From assembly GCF_002904335.1 (NCBI RefSeq), contig NZ_PPHF01000002.1:1-46758 (forward strand): a DNA stretch of 46,758 bases. The letters are read 5' to 3'. The position numbers were made by a program, and so were the translations under genes. Each line of letters begins with the position of its first letter. The stretch's first letter is position 1. The DNA is from Amycolatopsis sp. CA-126428 (GTDB lineage: Bacteria; Actinomycetota; Actinomycetes; Mycobacteriales; Pseudonocardiaceae). The notes beneath the pieces are model-generated. The model did not search any database, was not told the DNA's origin, and saw nothing but the letters and a program-made list of their open reading frames with translations. Shown here in pieces: positions 8,129-16,911 of the stretch.

Positions 8129-9070
8129 CTACCAGGGGCGGCCCGCCGTGAGGCGGGCCGTGAAGCCGGTTTCGTCGCGGTGCAACGTCACCTGGCTGCA
8201 GATCTGGTGGGCGATCCACAACCCCCGCCCCCCGATGCTGTGGGCCGCCGGCAGCAGACCGGCGAACGGGTCGGCCGGCCCTTCGCCCGTGTCGTGCACC
8301 GAGACCACCATCTGTCCCACGTCCGCCCAAATCCGGACGCGGACCGGTGGTCGGCCGTGGCGCAGGGCGTTGTCCACGATCTCGCTCACCGCCAGGACCA
8401 GGTCGTCGACCTCGGCCGCGGGCAGGTCGATCGGGGCGATCGCCATGACCGCCCGGCGCGCGTCCGCGGGCCGGGGGTCGGCCAGGTCCGCGAGTGGCGG
8501 GGTGCGCTCGATCGGGAGCGGCGTCATCGGCCGGGGGCCGGCCAGGAAGGACAGCGGGTCGATGTAGCCCGTGTTCGGGTGGTGGCCGCCGCCGGGGGTG
8601 GCCACGAACGGGTGCGTCCGGGCGACGTCGTCGAGGACGTGGCGCGGGGTCGTGCGGGTGTCGTACGCGCACATGCTGCGCAGCGGGAACTCGTCGTAGG
8701 CGTGGTTGACCGCCGACTCGTAGCGGGCCCACCAGTCCCACGACGTGTCGATCGCGGCCGGCGGGATCTCGCCGAAGATGCGGATCCCGGCCGCGCCGCC
8801 GGCGACGAACCGGGCCATCAGCTCCCGGTAGGACTTGATCGCCGCCGCCGGCCGGGCGTACAGGTCGCGGGTGGACAGGTACTCCACCCGCGCCGACGGC
8901 GGCAGGGCGCCGCGCAGCAGCTCGGCGCGCTCCGGCTCCATCGACACCAGCGTCGGCTCGCCGGCGGCCAGCCCGCCTTCGAGGAACGGCACGGCGACGG
9001 CGAGCAGCTCCTCGTCGCGGTCGTAGTGGACGGCGGCGTGGTCGTAACCCCGGTCCTGGCCGACGCTCAT
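8129..9070 (-). CDS. MEDS sensory domain / anti-sigma histidine kinase-like ATPase
   Basis: 313 aa. Residues about 10-170 match the MEDS (DcmR sensory) domain: DHAAVHYDRDEELLAVAVPF, LAAGEPTLVSMEPERAELL, RIFGEIP and a WARYESAVNHAYDEFPLRSMCAYD block. Residues about 190-305 are a GHKL ATPase of the RsbW/SpoIIAB type: N-box EIVDNALRHG, G1 DTGEGPADP, G2 IGGRGLWIAHQ. Expected role: a ligand-controlled serine kinase/anti-sigma factor that phosphorylates a STAS antagonist or binds a sigma factor. ATG start overlaps the stop of the MEDS-STAS gene as ATGA, so the two are translated together and may share the same signal. The ligand is unknown. Confidence 0.88.
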   Translation of the reverse strand: MSVGQDRGYDHAAVHYDRDEELLAVAVPFLEGGLAAGEPTLVSMEPERAELLRGALPPSARVEYLSTRDLYARPAAAIKSYRELMARFVAGGAAGIRIFGEIPPAAIDTSWDWWARYESAVNHAYDEFPLRSMCAYDTRTTPRHVLDDVARTHPFVATPGGGHHPNTGYIDPLSFLAGPRPMTPLPIERTPPLADLADPRPADARRAVMAIAPIDLPAAEVDDLVLAVSEIVDNALRHGRPPVRVRIWADVGQMVVSVHDTGEGPADPFAGLLPAAHSIGGRGLWIAHQICSQVTLHRDETGFTARLTAGRPW

Positions 9071-9915
9071 GCGGCACGCTCCACGCGCACGCCGGTCAGG
9101 TCCAGCAGCTCGACGAGCCGGGCGGCCGTGGACGACCGCGTCCGCAGGACCACCGTGGTGGCGTGCCGCTCGGCGTAGCCGGCCAGATCGACGAGGCTGC
9201 GGTGGTCGACGAAGTCCAGGCCGGCGGCGTCGATGGCGATCGTGCCGCCCTCGGGCCGCAGGCCGGCGCGCTCCAGCGCCAGTGGCCACAGCCGGCGGGA
9301 CTCCAGGTCCAGGTCCCCGTCGAGCGCCGCGGCGCTGCCGTCGCGCACGTGACCGTGCAGGTGGAACGGTGCCCCGCCGCCGGGGGCGGGCGGGTGCATG
9401 CACGCGAGCTGCGCGACGACTTCGCCGCCGAGCTCGGCCACGTCGTAGCCGCACATCGCGGACATCGGGTGTTCGGCCATGTAGCGGTCCACCAGGTGCT
9501 CGTAGCGGGCGAAGGCGTCCAGCTGGGCCGGCGTGCGCACCAGCGACGTCGCGTCGGCCGCGACCCGCAGCCCGGTGAACCCGGCCGCCAGCGCTTCGGA
9601 CGTCGCCGCGGCGTAGTGCTCGACCTGGCCGGTGGGGTCGACGACGGCTCCCGTGCGGTAGGTCGCGTCGATCGAAGCGACCTGGACGGCCCCGCGTTCG
9701 AGGCCCTCGTCGCAGCGTTCGTCCGCCCGCAGCTGCCCGGTCAGCGCGGCGTCGTCGCCCGGGGCGACGTAGAGCACCCGCTCGCCGGCCGCCAGGCCCT
9801 CGGCCAGGAACTCCTGCGCGTGGGCCACGAATTCGCCCCGCCGCCGGTACCCCCGGCAGACGTGGTCACGGGCCGGCGAGAACGGTCCGCTCTCCCGCTC
9901 GGTCGGCATCAGCAC
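9067..9915 (-). CDS. MEDS sensory domain / STAS domain protein
   Basis: 282 aa from a GTG at 9915 (an ATG two codons later at 9909 is equally possible). Residues about 15-185 are a MEDS domain: HVCRGYRRRGEFVAHAQEF, LAAGERVLYVAPGDD, GLRVAADAT, then YEHLVDRYMAEHPMSAMCGYD. Residues about 195-280 form a STAS domain ending IAIDAAGLDFVDHRSLVDLA. In canonical antagonists the loop reads D-S-S/T-G; here it is D-H-R-S, so the usual phosphorylatable Ser is replaced by His. It may therefore be a non-switchable partner of the overlapping MEDS kinase, which is inference. Confidence 0.85.
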   Translation of the reverse strand: MLMPTERESGPFSPARDHVCRGYRRRGEFVAHAQEFLAEGLAAGERVLYVAPGDDAALTGQLRADERCDEGLERGAVQVASIDATYRTGAVVDPTGQVEHYAAATSEALAAGFTGLRVAADATSLVRTPAQLDAFARYEHLVDRYMAEHPMSAMCGYDVAELGGEVVAQLACMHPPAPGGGAPFHLHGHVRDGSAAALDGDLDLESRRLWPLALERAGLRPEGGTIAIDAAGLDFVDHRSLVDLAGYAERHATTVVLRTRSSTAARLVELLDLTGVRVERAA

Positions 9916-9924
9916 GGACCGAGA

Positions 9925-10320
9925 CTACGCCGCCGGGCCCGCTCCCGGCCACGCCGCGGGGTCGCGGACCTCGGCCGCCGGCTTCGCGCAGACGCAGAAC
10001 AAGTTGTCCTCCGGGTCGGCCAGGACGACCCAGTCGTCGGCCGGGTCGTCCTCGACGTGGCGGACGAACCGCGCGCCCAAGCCGACCAGCCGGTCGACCT
10101 CGTGCCGCTGGTCGTCCGTGTAGAGGTCCAGGTGCATCTGGTCCCGCGCCGACACCGGCGCCGAGGCCCGTTGCAACGACAGATTGACGTGCGGGCCGCG
10201 CAGCAACCGGAAGTCGTCGGCCCCGGATGTCGGCTCGAGGCCCAGTGCCGCGCTCCAGAAGCGGGTCATGGCGTCCAGGTCGGCGCAGTTGATCACGGTG
10301 CTGCCCAGCCGGATGGCCAT
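9925..10320 (-). CDS. VOC (glyoxalase/bleomycin-resistance fold) protein
   Basis: 131 aa, one vicinal-oxygen-chelate module: LGSTVINCADLDAMTRFWSAAL at the start, QMHLDLYTDD in the middle, and WVVLADPEDNLFCVC at the end, the usual pattern of small actinobacterial glyoxalase-like proteins. ATG preceded by GGGGAG. Reaction unknown: family members include glyoxalases, dioxygenases and drug-binding proteins. It ends 9 bp upstream of the MEDS-STAS gene start on the same strand and may be the first gene of that operon. Confidence 0.85.
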   Translation of the reverse strand: MAIRLGSTVINCADLDAMTRFWSAALGLEPTSGADDFRLLRGPHVNLSLQRASAPVSARDQMHLDLYTDDQRHEVDRLVGLGARFVRHVEDDPADDWVVLADPEDNLFCVCAKPAAEVRDPAAWPGAGPAA

Positions 10321-10407
10321 GGTCGTCTCCCCGTCTTGCCGCTCGGTGCCCCCCGGCTACCCGCTCGGCCGGGCGGTGAACCCCGGGTCGTCACCACCGC
10401 TCCGTCC

Positions 10408-11724
10408 TCAGGATTCGAAGGCGCCGAGGTCGGGGGCGCTGCCTTGGTAGGGCAGGCCGACGTTGGTGCCCTTGTCGATCAGCCGGCTGCCCGCCGCCAG
10501 GCGCAGGTTCGGCAGCACCGGGAGGCTGCCGTCGGCCGGGCGGCGCGCGTCCCAGCCGGCCGTCGACACGCTCCGGAACTGCGCGTCCGACAGCGTGCCG
10601 CCCAGGTTCCACGAGTTGTACGAAGCGCTCGTGCCGGACATGTTCGACGTCAGGGTGCCCGCGTAGGCGATGTTGTTGCGCAGGTTGCCCAGCCCGGTGG
10701 CCGCGCCGCTCGCGGTGATGCCGAGCATGTTGTAGTCGGGGTGGTTGTTGTAGCTGGTGTTGTTGAAGTAGTCGTTGGCCAGCGTGTGGTGGTTGGCGTA
10801 GAAGCCGGCGGAGCGGTTGTCGAACGCCACCGACGTGCGGACGGTGTGCTTGACGCCGTTGCTGACGTACTTGCCGCCGTAGCCGCCCATCTTGAAGCCG
10901 TTGCCGTTGCCGGATGCCGTGGTGGTCTGCGGCAGGTAGCCGTTGCGCCAGGCCCACGAGTTCTCGATGGTCACCGGCGAGAACGCGTTGATCAGGTCGA
11001 ACCCGTCGTCGGAGTTCCACCACGCGCGGCAGCCGCGGAAGACGTTGCCCGGGTGGCCGGCGGAGATGTGCGCGCCGAACCCGTCGGCGCTTTCACCCGC
11101 CCCGTTGGACGTCCGCGGGTCGTAGTTGTCGTGGGAATCGGAATTCAGGACGAGGTTGCCGCCACCGTCCTGGACGAACAACCCGGGTCCCATGTTGTGG
11201 TGCAGGTTCAGCAGCTCGAACGTGTTGTCGCTCCCGGAGATCCAGATCCCCCACGACTCGTGGTTCAGGGTGTTGTTCTGCGGCACGCCCTTGACTTCCA
11301 GCCCCTTGAGGTGGATGAAGTTGCCGGTGACGTCGAAGCCCTTGATCCGGCAGTCGTCGCTGACGCGGGAGAAGTCGAAGACGGGCGTTTCGCCGGGGTA
11401 GGCCCAGTAGCGGATCGGGTTGCCGGAGGTGCCGCTCTTGTTCAGCGTGATCGCGTCCACCCGGTCGGTCTGGCTCGCGCAGGCCTTGTTCGCCCGGGAG
11501 TAGGCGTAGGTGCCACCCCGGAGGTACACCGTGTCACCGGCCTGCGCGACGGCCTGGGCGTGCGCGACCGACGCCCAGGGCGCGGCCTGCGTCCCGGCGG
11601 CGCTGTCACTGCCCGCCGGAGCGACGTAGTAGGTCGTCCCGGCCGCCGGGCTGCCCGCGGCGGCCGGGGCGCCGGCGACGGTCGCCGCGGTCGCGAACAC
11701 CACGAGGGAGATTGCGAGTTTCAT
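10408..11724 (-). CDS. Secreted pectate lyase, PL9-like right-handed beta-helix
   Basis: 438 aa with a signal peptide (MKLAISLVVFATAATVAGAP). After TTYYVAPAGSDSAAGTQAAP it follows the PL9 parallel beta-helix pattern: TVYLRGGTYAYS, GSDNTFELLNLHHNMGPGL, GHPGNVFRGCRAWWNSDDGF with clustered Asp residues expected to bind calcium, and NGFKMGGYGGKYVSNG whose Lys fits the catalytic base. Expected to cleave polygalacturonate or rhamnogalacturonan by beta-elimination outside the cell. Start ATG at 11724 has GGAG 5 bp upstream. Last gene of a leftward run CE12, PL11, GH2, PL9. No carbohydrate-binding module is present. Confidence 0.88.
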   Translation of the reverse strand: MKLAISLVVFATAATVAGAPAAAGSPAAGTTYYVAPAGSDSAAGTQAAPWASVAHAQAVAQAGDTVYLRGGTYAYSRANKACASQTDRVDAITLNKSGTSGNPIRYWAYPGETPVFDFSRVSDDCRIKGFDVTGNFIHLKGLEVKGVPQNNTLNHESWGIWISGSDNTFELLNLHHNMGPGLFVQDGGGNLVLNSDSHDNYDPRTSNGAGESADGFGAHISAGHPGNVFRGCRAWWNSDDGFDLINAFSPVTIENSWAWRNGYLPQTTTASGNGNGFKMGGYGGKYVSNGVKHTVRTSVAFDNRSAGFYANHHTLANDYFNNTSYNNHPDYNMLGITASGAATGLGNLRNNIAYAGTLTSNMSGTSASYNSWNLGGTLSDAQFRSVSTAGWDARRPADGSLPVLPNLRLAAGSRLIDKGTNVGLPYQGSAPDLGAFES

Positions 11725-11738
11725 CGGCACTCCAAAGG

Positions 11739-13919
11739 TCAGTCGCAGCTGCCGGAACACGGCACGAACGGTGCCGTGGTGCCGGTCAGCGTGGTCGTGC
11801 CGAGCGTCAGCCCGGCGGAGCTCGCGGTCACCGTGACGGTGCCCGCGCCCGTCGCCCGCACCAGGCCGTACGCGACACCCTGGTAGGCCTTCCGCACCGG
11901 GCCGCGGAAGGTTTCCTGCACCGGGCTCCCGCTGTCGACCGCGACCAGCTCGCCCGGCCCGCTGACGCTGAACGTGATCGGCGCGGACGAGCCGGTCACC
12001 ACGCGGCCGGACGCATCGGCCACGGTGGCCTTGACGTACGAGACGTCGTCGACGTCCGTGGACACGGTGGCGTGGTCGGGCGTAAGCAGCACGCGGTTCG
12101 CCGTGGTACCGGTCGCCGGCGGTGACGTCGTGGGCGCGCCCCACGTGCGCTGCCACGAATACCCGATCGGCCGGACCGTGCCCACGCCGTCCAGCAGGCC
12201 GAAGTCCGGCTCACCGCGCGGCCACAGCCCGTCCGCCTCGCCCAGGTACGCCGCGCCGGTCCACAGGAACAGGCCGGTCACCATGGCGTTGTTCCGGACC
12301 GTCGTCCACGCCGAGGTGTCGGTGCCCATCTCGGTGAAGAGCCCGGCCCGCGCCGGCGACGTTTTCGCGGCCTGGATGACCTCGTCCGGCCGGTAGTTGC
12401 CGCCGAAGACGTCGACGAGGGTCCGGGTGGTCCCGGTGACGTCGCCGCTGTCGGCCGGCCGGAACAGCGCCTGGGTGACCGGACGGCCCGGGTCCAGCGC
12501 GTGCGCGATCGCGGCCATCCGGGTCAGCAGCGGCGTCCGGGTCGCGATCGGGTCGCGGATCTCGTTGCCGGTGCTCCACATCGCCACGCTGGGGTGATTG
12601 CGATCGCGCAGGACCACGCTCGTGGTGTCCACCTGGTACCAGGGCACCGAGCCGCTCGCGCCGGGCACCGCGGGCGTTCCGGTCGGCGCGGCCGCCGTCC
12701 GGTTGAAGTAAGTCGCGTAGTCACCGACGTCGGAGTACTTGTGCTGGGTCCAGACGTCGAAGAACTCGTCGAGGACCAGGAACCCCATCCGATCGGTCAG
12801 CTCGAGGAACGCCGGGCTCGGCGGGTCGTGCGCGGTGCGGATGGCGTTCACCCCGAGGGCCTTCAGCTGGGCGAGCCGCCGCTGCACGGCCCGCTGCGGG
12901 GCCGCCATCCCGAGCCCGTGCAGGTCCTGGTGCAGCGCGACACCCTGGAACTTGACGTTCTTGCCGTTGAGACTCATCCCGGTCGAAGCGCTGAACGTCA
13001 GCGTGCGGATACCCACCGAGGTGACGTCGTCGTCCACCGCGGTCCCGCCCACGAGGACGGTGGTGGCCAGCGAGTACAGGTTCGGGTTGGCCAGGTCCCA
13101 CAGCTTCGGGTTGCTCACCGGCACGTCGAAGGCGAAGGTGGCCGACGCCCCGGCGGCGACGGTCTTGGCCGCCGTGGTCACCGCGGGCAGCGCGGCCCCG
13201 CCCGGGTCGCCGAGCACGCCCTGGACGCTGACGCTCGCCGCCGCGCCCCCTTCGTTGACCACCGTGGTTTCCGCGTGCACGGTGTTGACGTTCGGGGTGG
13301 TGACGTGCGTGGCCCACTGGCCGACGTGCACCGGATCGGTCGCGATCAGCCGGACGTCACGGTAGATCCCGGCCCCGGTGTAGTAGCGCGACGCCGGTTG
13401 CGCCGTCGTGTCCGTCTTGACCGCGACCACGTTGTCGCCGCCGAGCTTCGCCGCCGCCGTGACGTCGTAGCGGAAACCGGTGTAGCCGTAGGGGTGGGTG
13501 CCGATGAGCGTGCCGTTGACGTACACGCTCGCGTTGGCCATCACGCCGTCGAACTCGAGGAAGATCTTCCGGCCCGCGGGCACCCCGGCCAGCGAGAAGT
13601 GCTTGCGGTACCAGCCGATGCCCGAAGGCAGGTATCCGCCGCGGCCGGTGCTCGGCGCCGACTGCGAGAACGGGCTCGCCGGCGGGTTCTTGCCCTCGAT
13701 ACTCCAGTCGTGCGGCACGCTGAGCTTGCGCCAGCCGCCGTCGTTGTAGGACGAACCCCCGGCACCACTGGCGTCGCCGTAATTGAACAGCCAGCCGGCG
13801 TCGAAGTCGGTGACCGTCCGGTAGTGGTTGACAGCGGCGGTACCGGACACCACGGTCAGCGGCGCGAGCACGAGCGCCAGTACCCCGACGAGGACTTTCC
13901 GCAGCGTCGACACCGTCAT
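11739..13919 (-). CDS. Secreted glycoside hydrolase family 2 (beta-galactosidase/glucuronidase-like)
   Basis: 726 aa with an N-terminal signal sequence (VLVGVLALVLAPLTVVSGTA). GH2 layout: jelly-roll sugar-binding domain (about 30-190, with FNYGDASGAG, VPHDWSIEG, GIGWYRKHFSL), Ig-like sandwich, TIM barrel from GVALHQDLHGLG through AIRTAHDPPSPAFLELTDRM, acid/base Glu in MWSTGNEIRDP, nucleophile Glu in GLFTEMGTD, and a C-terminal Ig-like region. Probably removes terminal beta-linked galactose or glucuronic acid from rhamnogalacturonan I side chains; exact specificity cannot be read from sequence. ATG overlaps the PL11 stop as TGATG, so they are coupled; the PL9 gene follows 14 bp after its stop. 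Confidence 0.88.
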   Translation of the reverse strand: MTVSTLRKVLVGVLALVLAPLTVVSGTAAVNHYRTVTDFDAGWLFNYGDASGAGGSSYNDGGWRKLSVPHDWSIEGKNPPASPFSQSAPSTGRGGYLPSGIGWYRKHFSLAGVPAGRKIFLEFDGVMANASVYVNGTLIGTHPYGYTGFRYDVTAAAKLGGDNVVAVKTDTTAQPASRYYTGAGIYRDVRLIATDPVHVGQWATHVTTPNVNTVHAETTVVNEGGAAASVSVQGVLGDPGGAALPAVTTAAKTVAAGASATFAFDVPVSNPKLWDLANPNLYSLATTVLVGGTAVDDDVTSVGIRTLTFSASTGMSLNGKNVKFQGVALHQDLHGLGMAAPQRAVQRRLAQLKALGVNAIRTAHDPPSPAFLELTDRMGFLVLDEFFDVWTQHKYSDVGDYATYFNRTAAAPTGTPAVPGASGSVPWYQVDTTSVVLRDRNHPSVAMWSTGNEIRDPIATRTPLLTRMAAIAHALDPGRPVTQALFRPADSGDVTGTTRTLVDVFGGNYRPDEVIQAAKTSPARAGLFTEMGTDTSAWTTVRNNAMVTGLFLWTGAAYLGEADGLWPRGEPDFGLLDGVGTVRPIGYSWQRTWGAPTTSPPATGTTANRVLLTPDHATVSTDVDDVSYVKATVADASGRVVTGSSAPITFSVSGPGELVAVDSGSPVQETFRGPVRKAYQGVAYGLVRATGAGTVTVTASSAGLTLGTTTLTGTTAPFVPCSGSCD

Positions 13920-15742
13920 CACCGGGCCATCGCGAAACTCGGGTGCGGCGGCTGGTTGTACGCGGTGTTCTGCCACGCCACGGCCTCCCGATATTGCCGG
14001 TCCTGCATCAGCGACACGTGCGAGATGCTCGTCGAGTCGGTGGTCGAGTAGATCCGCAGCGCCCGGTTGTCCGAGGTCGGCCAGACGACCTCCTCGCGCC
14101 AGTCGCCGAAGAGGTCGGCCTGCAGCGACGGCGTGTTCTTCGTGCCGTTGTTCGCGTGCACGCCGGAGGCGGTCAGCAGCCGGGTGTCGCCGCCGGTGCC
14201 GTACTTGTCGATGTGGGTGCCGTCCAGCAGCTCGCGCTGGGCGTCGCCGTCCCAGTAGATGACGAAGTTCGTCGACGACGGCTTGCGCCCGATGTTCTGG
14301 CCGCTGGTGTTCAGCAGCCCGGACACCGCGGACGACCACGACTCGGCGCCGGGGCTGCCGGCGTAGATGTCGTCCGAGACGCCGCGCCCGTTGTCGCAGT
14401 TGCAGGAGGCGTTCTGCCAGATGATCTGGCCGGTCTTCGCGTCGGCCATCCAGGCGGCGGGCTTGGACTTGTCTTCGTCCACTTTGAACTCTTCCAGGCC
14501 CGGACGGCCCGGGATCAGGTCACCGACGTGCATGGCGTCGCCGTGGCCGAGCCGGGTGTTCCACAGTGGACTGCCGTTGTCGTCGATCGCCATGGCGCCG
14601 AAGACGATCTCGTCGCGGCCGTCGCCGTCGGTGTCCGCGATGGCCAGCTGGTGGTCGCCCTGGCCGGTGTACTGCGAGCCGGCCGAGTTCGAGTCGAACT
14701 TCCACCGCTCGGACAGCGCGCCGCCGCGGAAGTCCCAGGCCGCGATCACGGTCCGGGTGTAGTAACCGCGGCTCATGATCAGGCTGGGGTGGGAGCCGTC
14801 CAGGTAGGCCGTCCCGGCCAGGAACCGGTCGACGCGGTTGCCGTAGCTGTCACCCCACGAGGACACCGTGCCGCGCGGCGGGTCGTAGTTCACCGTGGAC
14901 ACCGCGGCACCGGTCTGCCCGTTGAACATCGTCAGGAACTCCGGGCCGGACAGGACGTACCCGCTCGAGTTGCGGTAGTCGGCGCTCGCGCTGCCGAGCA
15001 CCTGGCCGGTGCCCGACCGGGTGCCGTCCGCGGTCTTCATCGCGACCTCGGCCTTGCCGTCGCCGTCGTAGTCGAAGACCTGGAACTGCGTGTAGTGCGC
15101 GCCGGCGCGGATGTTGCGCCCGAGGTCGATCCGCCAGAGACGCGTGCCGTCGAGCCGGTAGGCGTCCACGTAGACGTTCCCGGTGTAGCCGGACTGCGAG
15201 TTGTCCTTGGAGTTGGTCGGGTCCCACTTCAGCACGAGCTCGTACTGGCCGTCGCCGTCCAGGTCACCGGCACTGGCGTCGTTCGCGGTGTAGGTGTAGC
15301 TCTCCCCGGACGGGGTCGTGCCGCCGGCCGGCGGCTGGATCGGGACGTCGCGGGTGCTTGCAGCGGCACCGCTCTGCAACGTCAGCGAGTCTTCCGCGGC
15401 GAAGGCCGACATCCGCTCGACCCCGCCGGTCACCGCGCGCACGGTGTACCGGGCCCCCGCCGGGGCGCCCGCGTCCACGAAGCTCGTCGGCCCGCCGACC
15501 GGGGCCGCGGTCACCTTCGTGCCGTCGCGGTAGACGTTGAACGCCACCCCGGCCGGGTCGTCGGCGAGCAGGCGCCAGCCGACGGTGTTGCCCTGTGCGG
15601 TGTGGACGCTGACCACCCCGCGGTTCAGCTTGTCGATCTGCGGTGCGGCGGCCACGGCCGCGCCGGTGGCCGGAGCGGGCACCAGGCCCACCACGACCAC
15701 GCCCGCGGCGGCCACGACGAGCCGCCTGCCGAAGTTGCGCAT
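13919..15742 (-). CDS. Secreted rhamnogalacturonan lyase, PL11 (YesW-like)
   Basis: 607 aa with a signal peptide (VVAAAGVVVVGLVPAPATGA). PL11 eight-bladed propeller with repeated calcium-binding DGDG loops: SAGDLDGDGQYELVLKWDP, VFDYDGDGKAEVAMKTADGT, IADTDGDGRDEIVFGAM, plus GPEFLTMFNGQTGAA, GHGDAMHVGDL and FGDWREEVVWP. Length and motif order match B. subtilis YesW/YesX, which cleave the rhamnose-galacturonate backbone by beta-elimination with calcium. ATG preceded by GGAAGGGAA. It starts 19 bp after the CE12 stop and its stop overlaps the GH2 start. No carbohydrate-binding module is seen. Confidence 0.93.
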   Translation of the reverse strand: MRNFGRRLVVAAAGVVVVGLVPAPATGAAVAAAPQIDKLNRGVVSVHTAQGNTVGWRLLADDPAGVAFNVYRDGTKVTAAPVGGPTSFVDAGAPAGARYTVRAVTGGVERMSAFAAEDSLTLQSGAAASTRDVPIQPPAGGTTPSGESYTYTANDASAGDLDGDGQYELVLKWDPTNSKDNSQSGYTGNVYVDAYRLDGTRLWRIDLGRNIRAGAHYTQFQVFDYDGDGKAEVAMKTADGTRSGTGQVLGSASADYRNSSGYVLSGPEFLTMFNGQTGAAVSTVNYDPPRGTVSSWGDSYGNRVDRFLAGTAYLDGSHPSLIMSRGYYTRTVIAAWDFRGGALSERWKFDSNSAGSQYTGQGDHQLAIADTDGDGRDEIVFGAMAIDDNGSPLWNTRLGHGDAMHVGDLIPGRPGLEEFKVDEDKSKPAAWMADAKTGQIIWQNASCNCDNGRGVSDDIYAGSPGAESWSSAVSGLLNTSGQNIGRKPSSTNFVIYWDGDAQRELLDGTHIDKYGTGGDTRLLTASGVHANNGTKNTPSLQADLFGDWREEVVWPTSDNRALRIYSTTDSTSISHVSLMQDRQYREAVAWQNTAYNQPPHPSFAMAR

Positions 15743-15760
15743 GGTTGTTCCCTTCCGGGT

Positions 15761-16816
15761 TCAGCGGAGATAGGCGACGAGCGGGAGGGCGAGCTCACGG
15801 ACGCCCTGCAGCACGAGGTCCGACATCCGGTTCGCGCCGTAGGCCGAGAAGTGCGTGTTGTCGGTGACGCCGTCGGCGGCCTGGGTGAGGTAGATCTGCT
15901 GCGACGCCGCCGGGCCGAGGGATTCGACCAGGGCCTTGCTCTTCGCCGTCAGGTCGATCACCGGCACGCCCGCGCTCTTCCCCAGCGCCCGGATGACCGC
16001 GGGCAGGTCGGCGCCCACGCCGTTGACGTGCAGGGCGGTCGGCGTCAGCTTGCTGCCGCTGAACAGCCGCCGCACCGGCGGCGTCACCAGCACCGGGACG
16101 CCACCGCGTTCCCGGACGCCGTCGACCAGCTTGGTCAAGTTGTCGCGGAACGCCGTCGCCGACGTCTGCTTGTCGTTGTGCCCGAACTGGATGAGCACCA
16201 GGTCCCCGCTCTTGATCAGCGGCTTGAGCGTGGGGAACAACGCCTTGTTCGCCAGGAAGCTGCCGGAGCTTTCGCCGGAGTCCGCGTAGTTGGCGATCAC
16301 GGCGCCGGAGCGGACGGCGGTGGGCAGGACCTGGCCCCAGCCGGTGTAGGGCGCTGTGGGCTGGTCGCAGACGGTCGAGTCGCCGGCCAGGTACGTCACC
16401 AGCGGGGCCTGGGCCGCGGTCACGGTCAGCGAGCCGATCGCGGGGGCGCTGCCGCCGAAGGTGATGTCGAGGCCCGCGGTGCCGGTGCCGCCCTGGCCGG
16501 TGGGCTGCCCCTCGGGGTTGCGCACGTTGACCGTGACGGTCGTGGGGACGACCTGGCCCGCGCTCGTCGAGACGGCGTTCAGGACCTGCCTGCGCGCCTC
16601 CACCGACATCGACGTGCTGGCCGCCTTCGTCGTGCTGCCGAGCCCCACGGTGACGTCGTAGTTCCCCGGCGCCACGGCGAAGTGGCACTTGATCGGCGCG
16701 CTGCCCGAGCACTGGGCGGGAAGCGCTTTCTGGACGGCCGCGGCCACCGCCGGCACGGGAACCAGGGTGGCCGCGGCCAGGCCGGCGAGGATGACCGCTC
16801 GCTGCCTGAGGGACAT
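15761..16816 (-). CDS. Secreted rhamnogalacturonan acetylesterase, CE12 (first copy)
   Basis: 351 aa with a signal peptide. An N-terminal beta domain of about 130 residues precedes the SGNH hydrolase. SGNH blocks: I YLAGDSTVCD (nucleophile Ser), II NYADSGESSGSF, III IQFGHNDKQ, V DNTHFSAYGA (catalytic Asp and His). Expected to remove acetyl groups from the galacturonate of rhamnogalacturonan I and open it to the lyases encoded downstream. ATG preceded by AAAGGAG. First gene of the leftward CE12-PL11-GH2-PL9 run; a 48-bp palindrome lies between it and the preceding mannanase gene. Confidence 0.9.
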   Translation of the reverse strand: MSLRQRAVILAGLAAATLVPVPAVAAAVQKALPAQCSGSAPIKCHFAVAPGNYDVTVGLGSTTKAASTSMSVEARRQVLNAVSTSAGQVVPTTVTVNVRNPEGQPTGQGGTGTAGLDITFGGSAPAIGSLTVTAAQAPLVTYLAGDSTVCDQPTAPYTGWGQVLPTAVRSGAVIANYADSGESSGSFLANKALFPTLKPLIKSGDLVLIQFGHNDKQTSATAFRDNLTKLVDGVRERGGVPVLVTPPVRRLFSGSKLTPTALHVNGVGADLPAVIRALGKSAGVPVIDLTAKSKALVESLGPAASQQIYLTQAADGVTDNTHFSAYGANRMSDLVLQGVRELALPLVAYLR

Positions 16817-16856
16817 GAGGACTCCTTTGTCCTGAATGGATCAGTCTGCCGCAGCT

Positions 16857-16904
16857 GGTCGTGAGTGGTAATGAGGGTTCTAACCCTCATTACCACTCAC
16901 GACC
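16857..16904. repeat. 48-bp perfect palindrome (dispersed element, copy 1)
   Basis: Perfect 23-bp inverted arms at 16857-16879 and 16882-16904 around a 2-bp centre; the left arm begins GGTCGTGAGTGGTAATGAGG. It lies between two co-directional genes, just after the mannanase stop, where it could act as a bidirectional terminator, although it has no T tract. An almost identical copy, with a single arm mismatch, lies at 40240-40285, so this is a dispersed repeat rather than a chance hairpin. Confidence 0.85.
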
Positions 16905-16911
16905 AGGGGTG

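Noticed and set aside
9163..11886. Very long open frame on the plus strand (about 900 codons)
   Set aside because: It lies antisense to the MEDS-STAS, VOC and PL9 genes, has an Arg/Val/Gly-heavy composition typical of antisense frames in high-GC DNA, and no domain or ribosome site.
11739..14339. Longer upstream start for the GH2 protein
   Set aside because: The extra N-terminal part is a frame shadow of the PL11 gene; the ATG at 13919 is followed by a signal peptide and overlaps the PL11 stop.
16817..16856. Operator and promoter for the CE12-PL11-GH2-PL9 operon
   Set aside because: CTGAATGGATCAG is a weak palindrome with different spacing from the CTTGAATCGGTTCAAG sites, and I found no convincing -35/-10 pair.
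13943..16864. Open frame of about 970 codons antisense to PL11 and CE12
   Set aside because: Same antisense composition, no motif, and the opposite strand carries clear enzyme genes with signal peptides and catalytic residues.
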